DNA of 45,059 nucleotides, taken from assembly GCA_030627265.1 (NCBI GenBank), contig DAOUSK010000004.1:1-45059 (forward strand), given 5' to 3'. The notes beneath the pieces were generated by a model. The model was not told where the DNA came from, searched no databases, and saw only the letters and a list, made by a program, of their open reading frames with translations. Within the stretch, counting starts at the first letter, position 1; the number at the start of each line of letters is the position of its first letter. The position numbers and the translations under genes are program-made. Source of the DNA: Methylococcaceae bacterium. Its GTDB lineage: Bacteria; Pseudomonadota; Gammaproteobacteria; Methylococcales; Methylomonadaceae. Positions 29,166 to 39,370 of the stretch are shown one piece after another.

Positions 29166-29745
29166 GCGCTCGATCAGTTTAGTGCTAGAGCAACAAGTTG
29201 AACTGGAAAAACAACTGAAGTGCATTATCGCGAAAGAAGACTTAACGGCGAATAAAGCCTTATTAGAGGTGAGTGCACGCCACTTAAAATTAGACTACTT
29301 AGATTTAGCGGCTGCTTTACTTTGTCTTAACCAGCCCAAAAAACAGATGCTGACGGATGTAGAAACAAACAAGCTCGTTCAAGAAAAGCAAAGATCCTAT
29401 GAATTGATACATGCACAAATGGTGCGTTACCGTATTGAAATCGGCCGAGTACATAAACTCACTGTGCCATTAATTAAAGAAATATTAGTTGATATTTCAG
29501 GTGTAGAGCACCGAAAAATTGGCTATATTGATATGTTTGAGCACTATACCGTGCTTAGTTTACCTGCGGGTATGCCAGTTGATATATTGCAATCATTAAA
29601 AGAAGTCACCGTTCAGGATAAAGAGTTTGATATTAAACGACTCAATGGTTCAGGTAAAAAATACCGCCATGAGAAATCAACCAGGCGCGGTACACGGCGA
29701 CATTTCCTTTCGTCTAGCAAAAAAGAAGCACATCAAGGGAAGTAA
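29158..29745 (+). CDS. Stand-alone DeaD/CsdA C-terminal-like protein with DbpA-type RNA-binding domain, no helicase core
   Basis: RYRIEIGRVHKLTVPLIKEILVDISGVEHRKIGYIDMFEHYTVLSLPAGMPVDILQSLKEVTVQDKEFDIKRLNG resembles the DbpA RBD; basic tail. ATGAATAA overlap with the surA stop; no DEAD-box motifs. Confidence 0.75.
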   Translation: MNKRSISLVLEQQVELEKQLKCIIAKEDLTANKALLEVSARHLKLDYLDLAAALLCLNQPKKQMLTDVETNKLVQEKQRSYELIHAQMVRYRIEIGRVHKLTVPLIKEILVDISGVEHRKIGYIDMFEHYTVLSLPAGMPVDILQSLKEVTVQDKEFDIKRLNGSGKKYRHEKSTRRGTRRHFLSSSKKEAHQGK

Positions 29746-29793
29746 ATCGCTTAGGCAACTCGCAACAATTAGATAATTAACCCAATAAAAAGT

Positions 29794-30945
29794 ATGAATG
29801 ATATCCAGTTTATAGATACAGCAGATGAGTTACATCGCTTATGCCAAGAAATGAAACAAGAACCTTGGTTAGCAATGGATACAGAATTTTTACGGGAAAA
29901 AACTTATTACCCGAAATTTTGCCTATTACAAATTGCGACACTCGATTGGGTTGCTTGTATCGATCCGATCGCATTAGAAGGGCAGATGGATGAGTTATTT
30001 AGCATTATTAATGATCCTACCATTATAAAAATTTTACACTCGTGTCGCCAAGATGTGGAAATTTTCTACCAGCTCTCAGGGAAATTACCTCGCCCCCTTT
30101 TTGACACCCAATTGGTCGCGCCATTATTGGGCTACCAAGAAAATCCAGGCTATGCGATGTTAGTTTCTGGTTTTCTTAATATCAATTTAAGCAAAACCCA
30201 TACACGCACTGACTGGAGCCAACGCCCACTTTCTCCTGAACAAATTCAATATGCGGCTGATGATGTTATTTATTTAGCAAAGATTTATTGCATGATGCAA
30301 GAGCAGCTTAAAACGCTAGGGCGTGAAAATTGGCTGAATGATGATTTCGAGCAATTATTAAACCCTGATTTGTATGACATCCCTGCAGAAAAGGCATGGT
30401 TGAAAATTCGCGGTAAAAATAAACTAACGGGTAAGCAACTTGCCATCGTACAAGTTTTAGCCGAGTGGCGCGAAGAAGCCGCGAAAAGAAGTGATAGACC
30501 TAAAAACTGGATTGTTCGTGATGAGCATATTATGGACATGGCAAAATTACAGCCAACGGACATTCAAGCCTTATCTCAAATACGCGGTGTTACCGATGGC
30601 TTTGTTAAGCGTAGTGGAAAAAAGGTTTGTGAGTTAATAAAAATGGCGCAAGATTTACCCGCGCTACAGGTGAAATCTAAATCTAAATCAGGTAAAAAGA
30701 GCCAAAAACAAGAAGCTGTATTAGACATATTAAGTGGCGTGGTTCGTTTACGTGCTGGTGATAATTCATTAAATCCGGTTATTTTAGCTACCCGAAAAGA
30801 TTTAGAGGCTTTGATAGAAGGCAATGAAGAATGCGTTTTATTAAGTGGTTGGCGTTACAGTATGGTTGGTGAAGAACTACAAAGAATATTACAAGGAAAA
30901 ACCACCTTAAGCGTGGACAATAACGATGTTTTTTTTCATGAGTAG
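29794..30945 (+). CDS. rnd: Ribonuclease D
   Basis: PWLAMDTEFLREKTYYPKFCLLQIAT, LHSCRQDVEIFYQLSGKLPRPLFDTQ, TDWSQRPLSPEQIQYAADDVIYL; HRDC-type C-terminus. Confidence 0.95.
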   Translation: MNDIQFIDTADELHRLCQEMKQEPWLAMDTEFLREKTYYPKFCLLQIATLDWVACIDPIALEGQMDELFSIINDPTIIKILHSCRQDVEIFYQLSGKLPRPLFDTQLVAPLLGYQENPGYAMLVSGFLNINLSKTHTRTDWSQRPLSPEQIQYAADDVIYLAKIYCMMQEQLKTLGRENWLNDDFEQLLNPDLYDIPAEKAWLKIRGKNKLTGKQLAIVQVLAEWREEAAKRSDRPKNWIVRDEHIMDMAKLQPTDIQALSQIRGVTDGFVKRSGKKVCELIKMAQDLPALQVKSKSKSGKKSQKQEAVLDILSGVVRLRAGDNSLNPVILATRKDLEALIEGNEECVLLSGWRYSMVGEELQRILQGKTTLSVDNNDVFFHE

Positions 30946-30950
30946 TTGAT

Positions 30951-30990
30951 GTTACGCGCTTAGGTGTAGTGCGCTCTACGCATCCTACGC
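30951..30990. repeat. Half-copy of family A palindromic repeat
   Basis: TAGGTGTAGTGCGCTCTACGCATCCTACGC resembles the right arm of 208..312. Confidence 0.5.
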
Positions 30991-31158
30991 AAAACTTGGC
31001 ATCAATATGAAAATAATCATGTTCGGGGTTTAAGTGTTTATATATTGGGATTGGTATTACTTAATAGAAATCAATTCAAGAAGAAAGAAAAATCTGATTT
31101 AAGCCTAAGCTGAATCAGTACAAAAATATATACAGTGTGCTAACCAGTAGGTAAATCA

Positions 31159-31828
31159 ATGAATAATGATATTAAAAAAAAATCACGAGAAGAAATTGCT
31201 ATTGCATATAAATCAGAGCCTTGGTGGTATGACCTGAGGGGTTTTTTTATTTTAACGTTTGCTTATCGCAGTACACTTTGGGAGCAAGTCCGTTTCTTTG
31301 GTGACAATATTAAAGAAAATCACCTAGAAGTTGCTATTGGATCTGGATCTTTATTTGATATTATTCTTAAATGGCGTAAATGGAAAAAAATGCCCCAAAC
31401 AAATATTATAGGTATTGATTACGCTGAAGCAATGTTACAAGGAGCAAAAAAACGATTTTCAAAACGTAAGAATATCGAGCTAAAGCTCGCTGATGTGGCT
31501 GAATTACCATTATCCAGATAACTCCTTTGATTCGATAAATATAGCTAATGCTGTTCACTGCTTTCCAGATGTTGATTCTGCGTTTGTTGAGGTTATGCGT
31601 GTTTTAAAGCCTGAAGGAATAATGGCTGCCAATGTACTACTTTACCCACAGAACCTTGGGGTATTAGAAAAATTAGCGACAAAAATAAATCATTGGGGCA
31701 TCAAAAAAGGAATATTGGTTTCTCCTTATCAGCCGGAAGATATTCGAAGTCGCTTGCAAGCCGTAGGAGCAACAATATTGAGTGAGAAAATCTCTGGCAA
31801 TACTTACAATATTTTTGCTAAAAAGTGA
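31159..31828 (+). pseudogene. Class I SAM-dependent methyltransferase, frameshifted
   Basis: 31159..31521 carries the SAM-binding half (EVAIGSGSLFDIIL, GIDYAEAMLQGAKKRF); 31493..31828 continues in another frame (PDNSFDSINIANAVHCFPDVDSAFVEVMRVLKPEGI). Removing one T near 31511-31513 restores ...ELPLPDNSFDS... Confidence 0.8.
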
Positions 31829-32193
31829 TAATAATAATTAATCAACATAGATAAATAGTTCGATCTTTAACCGACCTATTTCTTCATAGAGAGGTTGAAG
31901 TCAGCGCCTTCTTGTCAATAGTTTTAGCGCGTCCGAATTCAAATAACTCTACTGCTCTACCAGCTAAACACTTTTCTCAGGTGTAATCCGCCCCGGTGAT
32001 ATTTTATGTGTGGAAAGGAGCTCTATGGGTGTTTTATCGCATTTATATGCATCTAAGGCAACCTTCGCCTAAACCGCGCACTGTATGTTTTCGTTTTGTG
32101 CTCTTTAAGTATTGCTCTAAATATTGGGGCACTATATATTTTAACGAAATGACACAGATTTTTGAATACTACCGAGTTTAGCCTTATGGGGGT

Positions 32194-32238
32194 GCTAGGA
32201 AAGCGAGAGCATAGTGAGCTATGCGACGTTTTCCTAGC
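32194..32238. repeat. Long imperfect hairpin
   Basis: GCTAGGAAAGCGAGAGCATAG / CTATGCGACGTTTTCCTAGC. Confidence 0.55.
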
Positions 32239-32346
32239 GGTTGTGAAGTCAAAAGGGAAGTCAGACTCGGGTATATTGAATTCTCGCTCTTTAGCGAGTG
32301 GTTGAATGTTTTATTTACTACAATTTTGACATACTAGAGTTGGTCC

Positions 32347-33243
32347 TTATTGTTTAACCTGCTCTAAATTAGTGTCAAGTAATTCAACATCAACTTTTGT
32401 CCCTAATGCATTAAAGAAACCAACTGCTTTAATCATACCAATACCTTTAGCAACCCAATATGTAATTTTTATAGGATCAGTTAGTTCATTAGTCTCCAAA
32501 TTTTTACTTGTTGTTGTCAGTTCAACAAGGACAATATTAGTATAAGTTTTCTTGTTAACAGTTGCAGTAGCTTCATGTCCTACTATTTTCCAGCTATTAG
32601 TTATTTCTTGATCTGGATCTCCAGAAGGGGTTCCTGAACCTAGGGTTGTTATAGAACTAGCTATTGTTGAATCAGTATGGGAAGCAAGACCGATTTCATC
32701 TAAATCTTCTCTATCTAAATACCATAGGGTAGGAATAGAATATTGAATATCAGATGTAGACTTAATACTTGCATTTTCTGATGTAAATGATACATCGAAC
32801 GATATATTAGATTCGCCAATAGTTGTCGCTGTATCAGCAACCGAATGAAAATTATCTTGATCTAACAACTTAATCTCACCTGTAACAGGTATTTCTTTAA
32901 ATTCTCCTGAAAAAGAACCTTCAGCAGATGTAATTCTAGTTTTTCCACCTATATCAATGGTTATTGACATAGGATTGAAACTCATTGTTATAGGAATACT
33001 TTCCCCAGGAATAGGTAGTGAAGTGGAAAATCCTTGTCCCCCATTAACACTGTATTCCCAATATAGTGCAGATGGTTGATTGTTGCTGTCAACTGCTTTT
33101 ATGGGAGAAAAAGATGCAGAGGTTACTGTTGAATAGCTAGGAACACTACCACCATCATCGCCACCACCATCATCATCACTACCACCGCAACCAATTAAGA
33201 GAAGTGGTAAAGCCACTAATAAACTACTAATAATTTTCTTCAT
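32347..33243 (-). CDS. Putative lipoprotein, 298 aa, unknown function
   Basis: Lipobox LLLIGCGGS followed by a flexible DDDGGGDDGG linker; intact ORF. Confidence 0.7.
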   Translation of the reverse strand: MKKIISSLLVALPLLLIGCGGSDDDGGGDDGGSVPSYSTVTSASFSPIKAVDSNNQPSALYWEYSVNGGQGFSTSLPIPGESIPITMSFNPMSITIDIGGKTRITSAEGSFSGEFKEIPVTGEIKLLDQDNFHSVADTATTIGESNISFDVSFTSENASIKSTSDIQYSIPTLWYLDREDLDEIGLASHTDSTIASSITTLGSGTPSGDPDQEITNSWKIVGHEATATVNKKTYTNIVLVELTTTSKNLETNELTDPIKITYWVAKGIGMIKAVGFFNALGTKVDVELLDTNLEQVKQ

Positions 33244-33429
33244 TTATCTTCCTTTAAAAAGCTAGGCTTTACATTGAAGCTAGCACACAATATGGCCCCA
33301 TAGTATAACACTAGTGACCATAAAGCTACTATGTGTATTGGGTTGAACCTATAGTGACGCATGAATACCCAAGCCCAACTCAACTGTATTAACTGCTATT
33401 TTGTTCTATATTATTGAATAATAAAGGAA

Positions 33430-33879
33430 AGATTGGATTAATGATCATGAGGAACCAATGTTTTTAGCATTGGCTAGGTCAGGCAATGCATTAAGATCCC
33501 TATTGGCAAATGATCAATTGGATAAAGATCTGGAAGGTCTTACCCAATGGATAGAAAAGCATTTAAAGTTGCGTGCTATTATGCGAGCAGAGAGGCGGGC
33601 GTGGTCACTGAGATATTTTTACAGGGTGGTGATTTTAAACACAAGGGTGATTGGCTGTCGGTTGCAAATGAATCATTTTATTTGCATATTAATTGGTCAA
33701 AAGTCACCACAGCTTATTTTTTTAGCCGTGATAATACCAGTTATGGTATTCATTTTATTGATCATTTAGGCCGCTTGGTATTCAGGTTATTATTGACCAA
33801 ACAAGAAGGTGATTTTAATGCGGAAGCATTAGCCAATTTTCAGCAAAATTGGACTCAGTTAGGAGAGCAGCATGACTGA
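33430..33879 (+). pseudogene. Frameshifted gene, possibly HemS/ChuX-family haem-utilisation related
   Basis: WINDHEEPMFLALARSGNALRSLLANDQLDKDLEGLTQW (frame of 33458) continues in another frame as DRKAFKVACYYASREAGVVTEIFLQGGDFKHKGDWLSVANESFYLHINWSKVTTAYFFSRD (33547..33879). Confidence 0.5.
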
Positions 33880-34135
33880 GGTCATTAAACCTAAAATGAT
33901 GGATTATCATCGTCATTTATTAATTTGTATTGGTGAGCGCTGTTCTCCTAATGGAGAAGGGCAAGCGCTTTATGATACTTTGAGTGCTAAGTTTAAAGCA
34001 GTTGGGTTAAATGCCGGGGATTTTGCGCGTAAAGCGTAGTCGTACAACGTGTTTTGGTACTTGCAAATCAGGGCATGAGAGTAGGGTACGCATTGCGTAC
34101 CTTTCTGATCGGCTACACATTTAAGAATGGGGAGC
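33872..34135 (+). pseudogene. Frameshifted (2Fe-2S) thioredoxin-like ferredoxin remnant
   Basis: MTEVIKPKMMDYHRHLLICIGERCSPNGEGQALYDTLSAKFKAVGLNAGDFARKA* (33872..34039). The alternate frame then reads RVKRSRTTCFGTCKSG, supplying the second Cys pair. Confidence 0.65.
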
Positions 34136-34170
34136 CTGAAAATAGTGATTCAGGATGAAATTATTTTTTA

Positions 34171-34225
34171 CCATGAAGGACATGAAGGGTTATTTTTCCC
34201 TTTATGAGCTTCAAGCTCTTCATGG
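34171..34225. repeat. Imperfect palindrome / bidirectional terminator candidate
   Basis: CCATGAAGGACATGAAGGG-TTATTTTT-CCCTTTATGAGCTTCAAGCTCTTCATGG. Confidence 0.6.
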
Positions 34226-34262
34226 TGAGAAGCTGTCCTGTGTTAACTGTATAGCCGTTTTT

Positions 34263-35569
<1,307 letters not shown>

Positions 35570-35570
<1 letters not shown>

Positions 35571-36265
35571 TACATTTGTTTCTCAGAAAAGCGATAGCCA
35601 AAGCCACGCACGGTTTGTAACCAACTTTCTCGTTGGTAGCTGGCTAGTATTTTTCTCAATCGACGTATATGAACATCCACGGTACGCTCTTCTATGTAGG
35701 TGCTGCGCCCCCATACACGATCTAATAATTGGGTGCGGGTATAAACTTTATTGGGGTGCGTGAGGAAAAATTTGAGCAAGCGAAATTCCGTGGGGCTTAT
35801 ATCGATTTCTTTGCCACTGATATTGACGCTGTGTTGCTCGGTATTTAAGTTAATGTCCTGAAATTGTATTTGTGTCAAATCGTGAATTTTACCGCTGCGT
35901 CGCAACACTGCTTTTATTCGAGAGACCAGTTCCTTTGGGGAGAATGGTTTAGTGACATAATCATCAGCACCTAAATCTAAGCCTCTAACTTTATCGTTTT
36001 CTTCACCTTTTGCAGTGAGTAAAATAATCGGTAAATCTTTATAGGTTTCATCTAATTTTAATTGTCGCGTCCACTCGTCACCGGTTATTTTGGGCAGCAT
36101 CCAATCGAGTAAAATAAGGTCCGGGAAGGTGTCAGCTAAAATATCTTTTGCTTGGGCAACGCTTGCAGCTTCTAAAACCTTAAAGTTATGCTGCTGTAAA
36201 ACAATGGTTAACATGCTGCGAATTGCTTCTTCGTCTTCAACAACTAGGAGAGTGAATTGACTCAT
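35570..36265 (-). CDS. phoB: Phosphate regulon response regulator PhoB
   Basis: Receiver plus OmpR-type DNA-binding domain: DLILLDWMLPKITGDEWTRQL, PTEFRLLKFFLTHPNKVYTRTQLLDRVWGRSTYIEERTVDVHIRRLR. Confidence 0.93.
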
Positions 36266-36294
36266 AATATTATCTGATATAAGGAAGTAGGGTG

Positions 36295-36924
36295 TTAGCT
36301 TGCATTATCAAGCGCTTCTAAATGTTTCCAACGGTTGACTATTTTACAAAAAATTTCCGCAGTTTGTTTCGCATCATATAGTGCCGAGTGCGCTTGTTCG
36401 TTATCCCATGGCATATTAGCCGCTTTACCAATTTTAGCTAAGACCGTTTGTTTGTACATCAGTCCGCCTAAGGTGGCAGTATCAAAAGAACTAAAAGGGT
36501 GAAAGGGGCTGCGTTTTGCCTTAGTGCGTTCAATGGCAGCATTAAGGAAGTTAATATCAAAAGTAGGGTTATGACCGACTAAAATAGCACGATTACAATT
36601 ATTGCGTTTTAAGGCAAGTTTGATGGGTTTAAATAGTTTAGCTAACGCATCTTTTTCAGTGACTGACAGCCGGAATGGGTGATAAGGATCAATGCCAGTA
36701 AATTTTAAGGCTGATGGGTCGAGTACTGAGCCCTCAAAAGGAATAATATTGGCACTATAGCTTTCAGTGGTCACTAAGTTTTCTTGCTCATCATATTCAA
36801 CAATAACAGCTGCAATTTCAAGCAGTGGATTCTTCTTTGCATCAAACCCCGCTGTTTCAATATCAACGATAACGGGCAGGTAGCCTCTAAAGCGGTCGTT
36901 AATAGGGTGTGGTATGTTTTCCAT
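36295..36924 (-). CDS. rnt: Ribonuclease T
   Basis: RFRGYLPVIVDIETAGFDAKKNPLLEIAAV, HNPTFDINFLNAAIER, SSFDTATLGGLMY. Confidence 0.92.
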   Translation of the reverse strand: MENIPHPINDRFRGYLPVIVDIETAGFDAKKNPLLEIAAVIVEYDEQENLVTTESYSANIIPFEGSVLDPSALKFTGIDPYHPFRLSVTEKDALAKLFKPIKLALKRNNCNRAILVGHNPTFDINFLNAAIERTKAKRSPFHPFSSFDTATLGGLMYKQTVLAKIGKAANMPWDNEQAHSALYDAKQTAEIFCKIVNRWKHLEALDNAS

Positions 36925-36997
36925 GGTGAGTAAGTAGCGAGAGTGACTAAAAGTATGCTATGTTACGCTAAGTTTTTATAAGGACAAACTTTATTAG

Positions 36998-37786
36998 GTG
37001 AGGAACGGGGTGAAAGCGGTTGTTAAAGTCAGAAGGTATCAGCTAACTGGGCTACTGGTAGGTCTATTTTTGTTGCAGGGATGTACTCATGTTGCAAAAC
37101 CTGCGGAAGGTGATCCTTGGGAGGGGATGAATCGAGATGTAATGGGGTTTAATGATGTAATGGATGAATCTATTATGCAGCCCGTTGCAAAAGGCTATCA
37201 ATATATTATGCCTAAATTTCTCGATGCTGGAATTACCAATGCTTTTTATAACTTGAATGATGTGGGCGTTACTGTGAATGATTTTTTACAGTGGAAGCCT
37301 GAGCAGGGTATAAAAAATACCTGGCGTTTTGTTATTAATAGTACATTTGGTTTGGCTGGCTTTATTGATGTTGGTGAAGTTATTGGCTTGCCAAGGCAAG
37401 ATGAAGATGTGAATCAAACTTTAGCGGTTTGGGGTGTGCCTAGAGGGCCTTTTATTATGCTACCGCTTTATGGGCCTAGTTATATTAGAGGTGTTGTAGG
37501 GCGTGCTGGTGATATGGCTTTGCACCCTTTAACTTATGTCGCTGCTTTTTTAGGTGTTGGTGTTGGTTGGACGGTGACAGGCTTGAATACTTTGGATGTT
37601 ATTGATGCGAGAGCTGATTTATTAGGTTTGGAAAAAGTTGTTGATGAGGCCGCGATTGATCGGTATTCATTTATTAAATCAGGGTATACACAGCAGCAAG
37701 ATTATTTAATTAATGATGGCCGATATGAAATGATTGAACTGGATGATGAGTTAGAGGACGAGAGCCTCTATGAAGGCTTGGAGTAG
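36998..37786 (+). CDS. mlaA: MlaA/VacJ family lipoprotein
   Basis: Lipobox LLQGC; DPWEGMNRDVMGFNDVMDESIMQPVAKGYQ, FINSTFG-type region, LPRQDEDVNQTLAVWGVPRGPFIMLPLYGPS. GTG start, alternatively GTG at 37010. Confidence 0.93.
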   Translation: MRNGVKAVVKVRRYQLTGLLVGLFLLQGCTHVAKPAEGDPWEGMNRDVMGFNDVMDESIMQPVAKGYQYIMPKFLDAGITNAFYNLNDVGVTVNDFLQWKPEQGIKNTWRFVINSTFGLAGFIDVGEVIGLPRQDEDVNQTLAVWGVPRGPFIMLPLYGPSYIRGVVGRAGDMALHPLTYVAAFLGVGVGWTVTGLNTLDVIDARADLLGLEKVVDEAAIDRYSFIKSGYTQQQDYLINDGRYEMIELDDELEDESLYEGLE

Positions 37787-37840
37787 TAAGCTTGGTGGGA
37801 CTGTATTGCTTGAACTAGCGATACAGCCCCAATAGAAATA

Positions 37841-38875
37841 TTATCCCTTTAATTTCCAGTGCAAAGTTTCCCCTGCTTTTAGCGGTGTTAGTTGCTGTTC
37901 AGCAACGGCATAATGCTCAGGGACTTGCCAGTCTGTTTTTTCTAAAACAATCTTTTTACTGTTTCTAGGTAATTGGTAAAAATCAGCCCCATAAAAACTC
38001 GCAAACCCTTCTAATTTATCTAATGCACCCGCTTGATCAAAGGCTTCAGCATATAACTCAATCGCCGCATAAGCAGAATAACAGCCGGCGCAACCACAGC
38101 TATTTTCTTTTAGGTGGCTTAAATGTGGCGCGCTATCTGTCCCCAAAAAAAACTTAGGATTACCACTTGTTGCGGCCTTCACTAAAGCAAGGCGATGGGT
38201 TTCGCGCTTTAAAATGGGTAAGCAATAATAGTGGGGTTTAATGCCGCCGACTAAAATAGCATTGCGGTTATAAAGTAAATGTTGTGGTGTGATGGTTGCC
38301 GCAATTTTATCAGAGGCTGCTTCGACAAAATCGACCGCATCTTTTGTTGTGACATGCTCTAAAACAATGCGCAAATTAGGAAAGTTTTTTTGCAATAAGC
38401 ACAGTTTAGTTTCTATAAATATGCGTTCACGATCAAAAATATCTATTTCAGGTTCTGTTACTTCACCATGAATTAATAGCGGTACATCATATTTTTCCAT
38501 GGCAGCAATGGTTGGAAATAACGCTTGTAAATCAGTCACTCCTTGGTCTGAATTAGTTGTTGCGCCAGCAGGGTAAAGCTTGAAAGCATGCACAAAACTT
38601 GATTCGGCTGCTTTTTTTACGTCGTCAGGGCTGGTTTTATTGGTTAGGTATAGCACCATTAAAGCGGTGAAGTCGTATTGTTTATCGACTGCTTGCTGAA
38701 TTTCTTGTTGATAGCTTGCTGCTTGCTCTACATTGGTCACAGGTGGCTGTAGATTAGGCATGATAATGGCGCGGGCACATTGTCGCGCGGTATGATTAAT
38801 GACAGTTTTAAGCATATCACCCGTGCGGACATGTAAATGCCAATCATCGGGTTGTGTTAGCGTTAGTGTTTGCAT
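37841..38875 (-). CDS. pyrC: Dihydroorotase
   Basis: QPDDWHLHVRTGDMLKTVI, AFKLYPAGATTNSDQGV, LIHGEV, LGTDSAPHLSHLKE. Confidence 0.96.
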   Translation of the reverse strand: MQTLTLTQPDDWHLHVRTGDMLKTVINHTARQCARAIIMPNLQPPVTNVEQAASYQQEIQQAVDKQYDFTALMVLYLTNKTSPDDVKKAAESSFVHAFKLYPAGATTNSDQGVTDLQALFPTIAAMEKYDVPLLIHGEVTEPEIDIFDRERIFIETKLCLLQKNFPNLRIVLEHVTTKDAVDFVEAASDKIAATITPQHLLYNRNAILVGGIKPHYYCLPILKRETHRLALVKAATSGNPKFFLGTDSAPHLSHLKENSCGCAGCYSAYAAIELYAEAFDQAGALDKLEGFASFYGADFYQLPRNSKKIVLEKTDWQVPEHYAVAEQQLTPLKAGETLHWKLKG

Positions 38876-39004
38876 TTTTTTACCTTTAAGTGATTGCTCT
38901 TGCTTGTATGTTGTCGCGCTTATTATTAAAATGGTCGGTTATCTTTATTAAATAAGAACGAGGAATTTATTAATTCTCGTTATTTTCCTCTTTTGGAGTA
39001 TTAA

Positions 39005-39235
39005 ATGCCAATTTATGAATACCAATGTCAAGCGTGTGGGCATGAACATGAAGCTTTGCAAAAGTTAAGTGCAGAGCCTTTAGTCACATGTCCTGCTTGT
39101 AGTAAGCCGGAATTACAGAAAAAAATTTCAGCGGCTGGTTTTCGTTTAAAAGGGAGTGGCTGGTATGAAACGGATTTTAAATCAGGAAATAAAAAAAATA
39201 TAGCGGGTGAGGCAAAATCATCACCGGCTAAATGA
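39005..39235 (+). CDS. FmdB-family zinc ribbon protein
   Basis: MPIYEYQCQACGHEHEALQKLSAEPLVTCPACSKPELQKKISAAGFRLKGSGWYETDFK; upstream of aspS. Confidence 0.92.
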   Translation: MPIYEYQCQACGHEHEALQKLSAEPLVTCPACSKPELQKKISAAGFRLKGSGWYETDFKSGNKKNIAGEAKSSPAK

Positions 39236-39370
39236 TGATGTGGTGGCTTTTGCGGTAGTCTTAAGCTTTATTCATCATTAAGTAGCAACAAGCGTTGCTG
39301 TTTTATCACAAAATAACAATTAGGGTGAAACTCACCTTAATGCAATTAACATTACAAAAGAGATACTAAT

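Noticed and set aside
31996-32181. 61-aa ORF
   Set aside because: No recognisable domain; sits in a degenerate repeat-rich gap and is probably chance.
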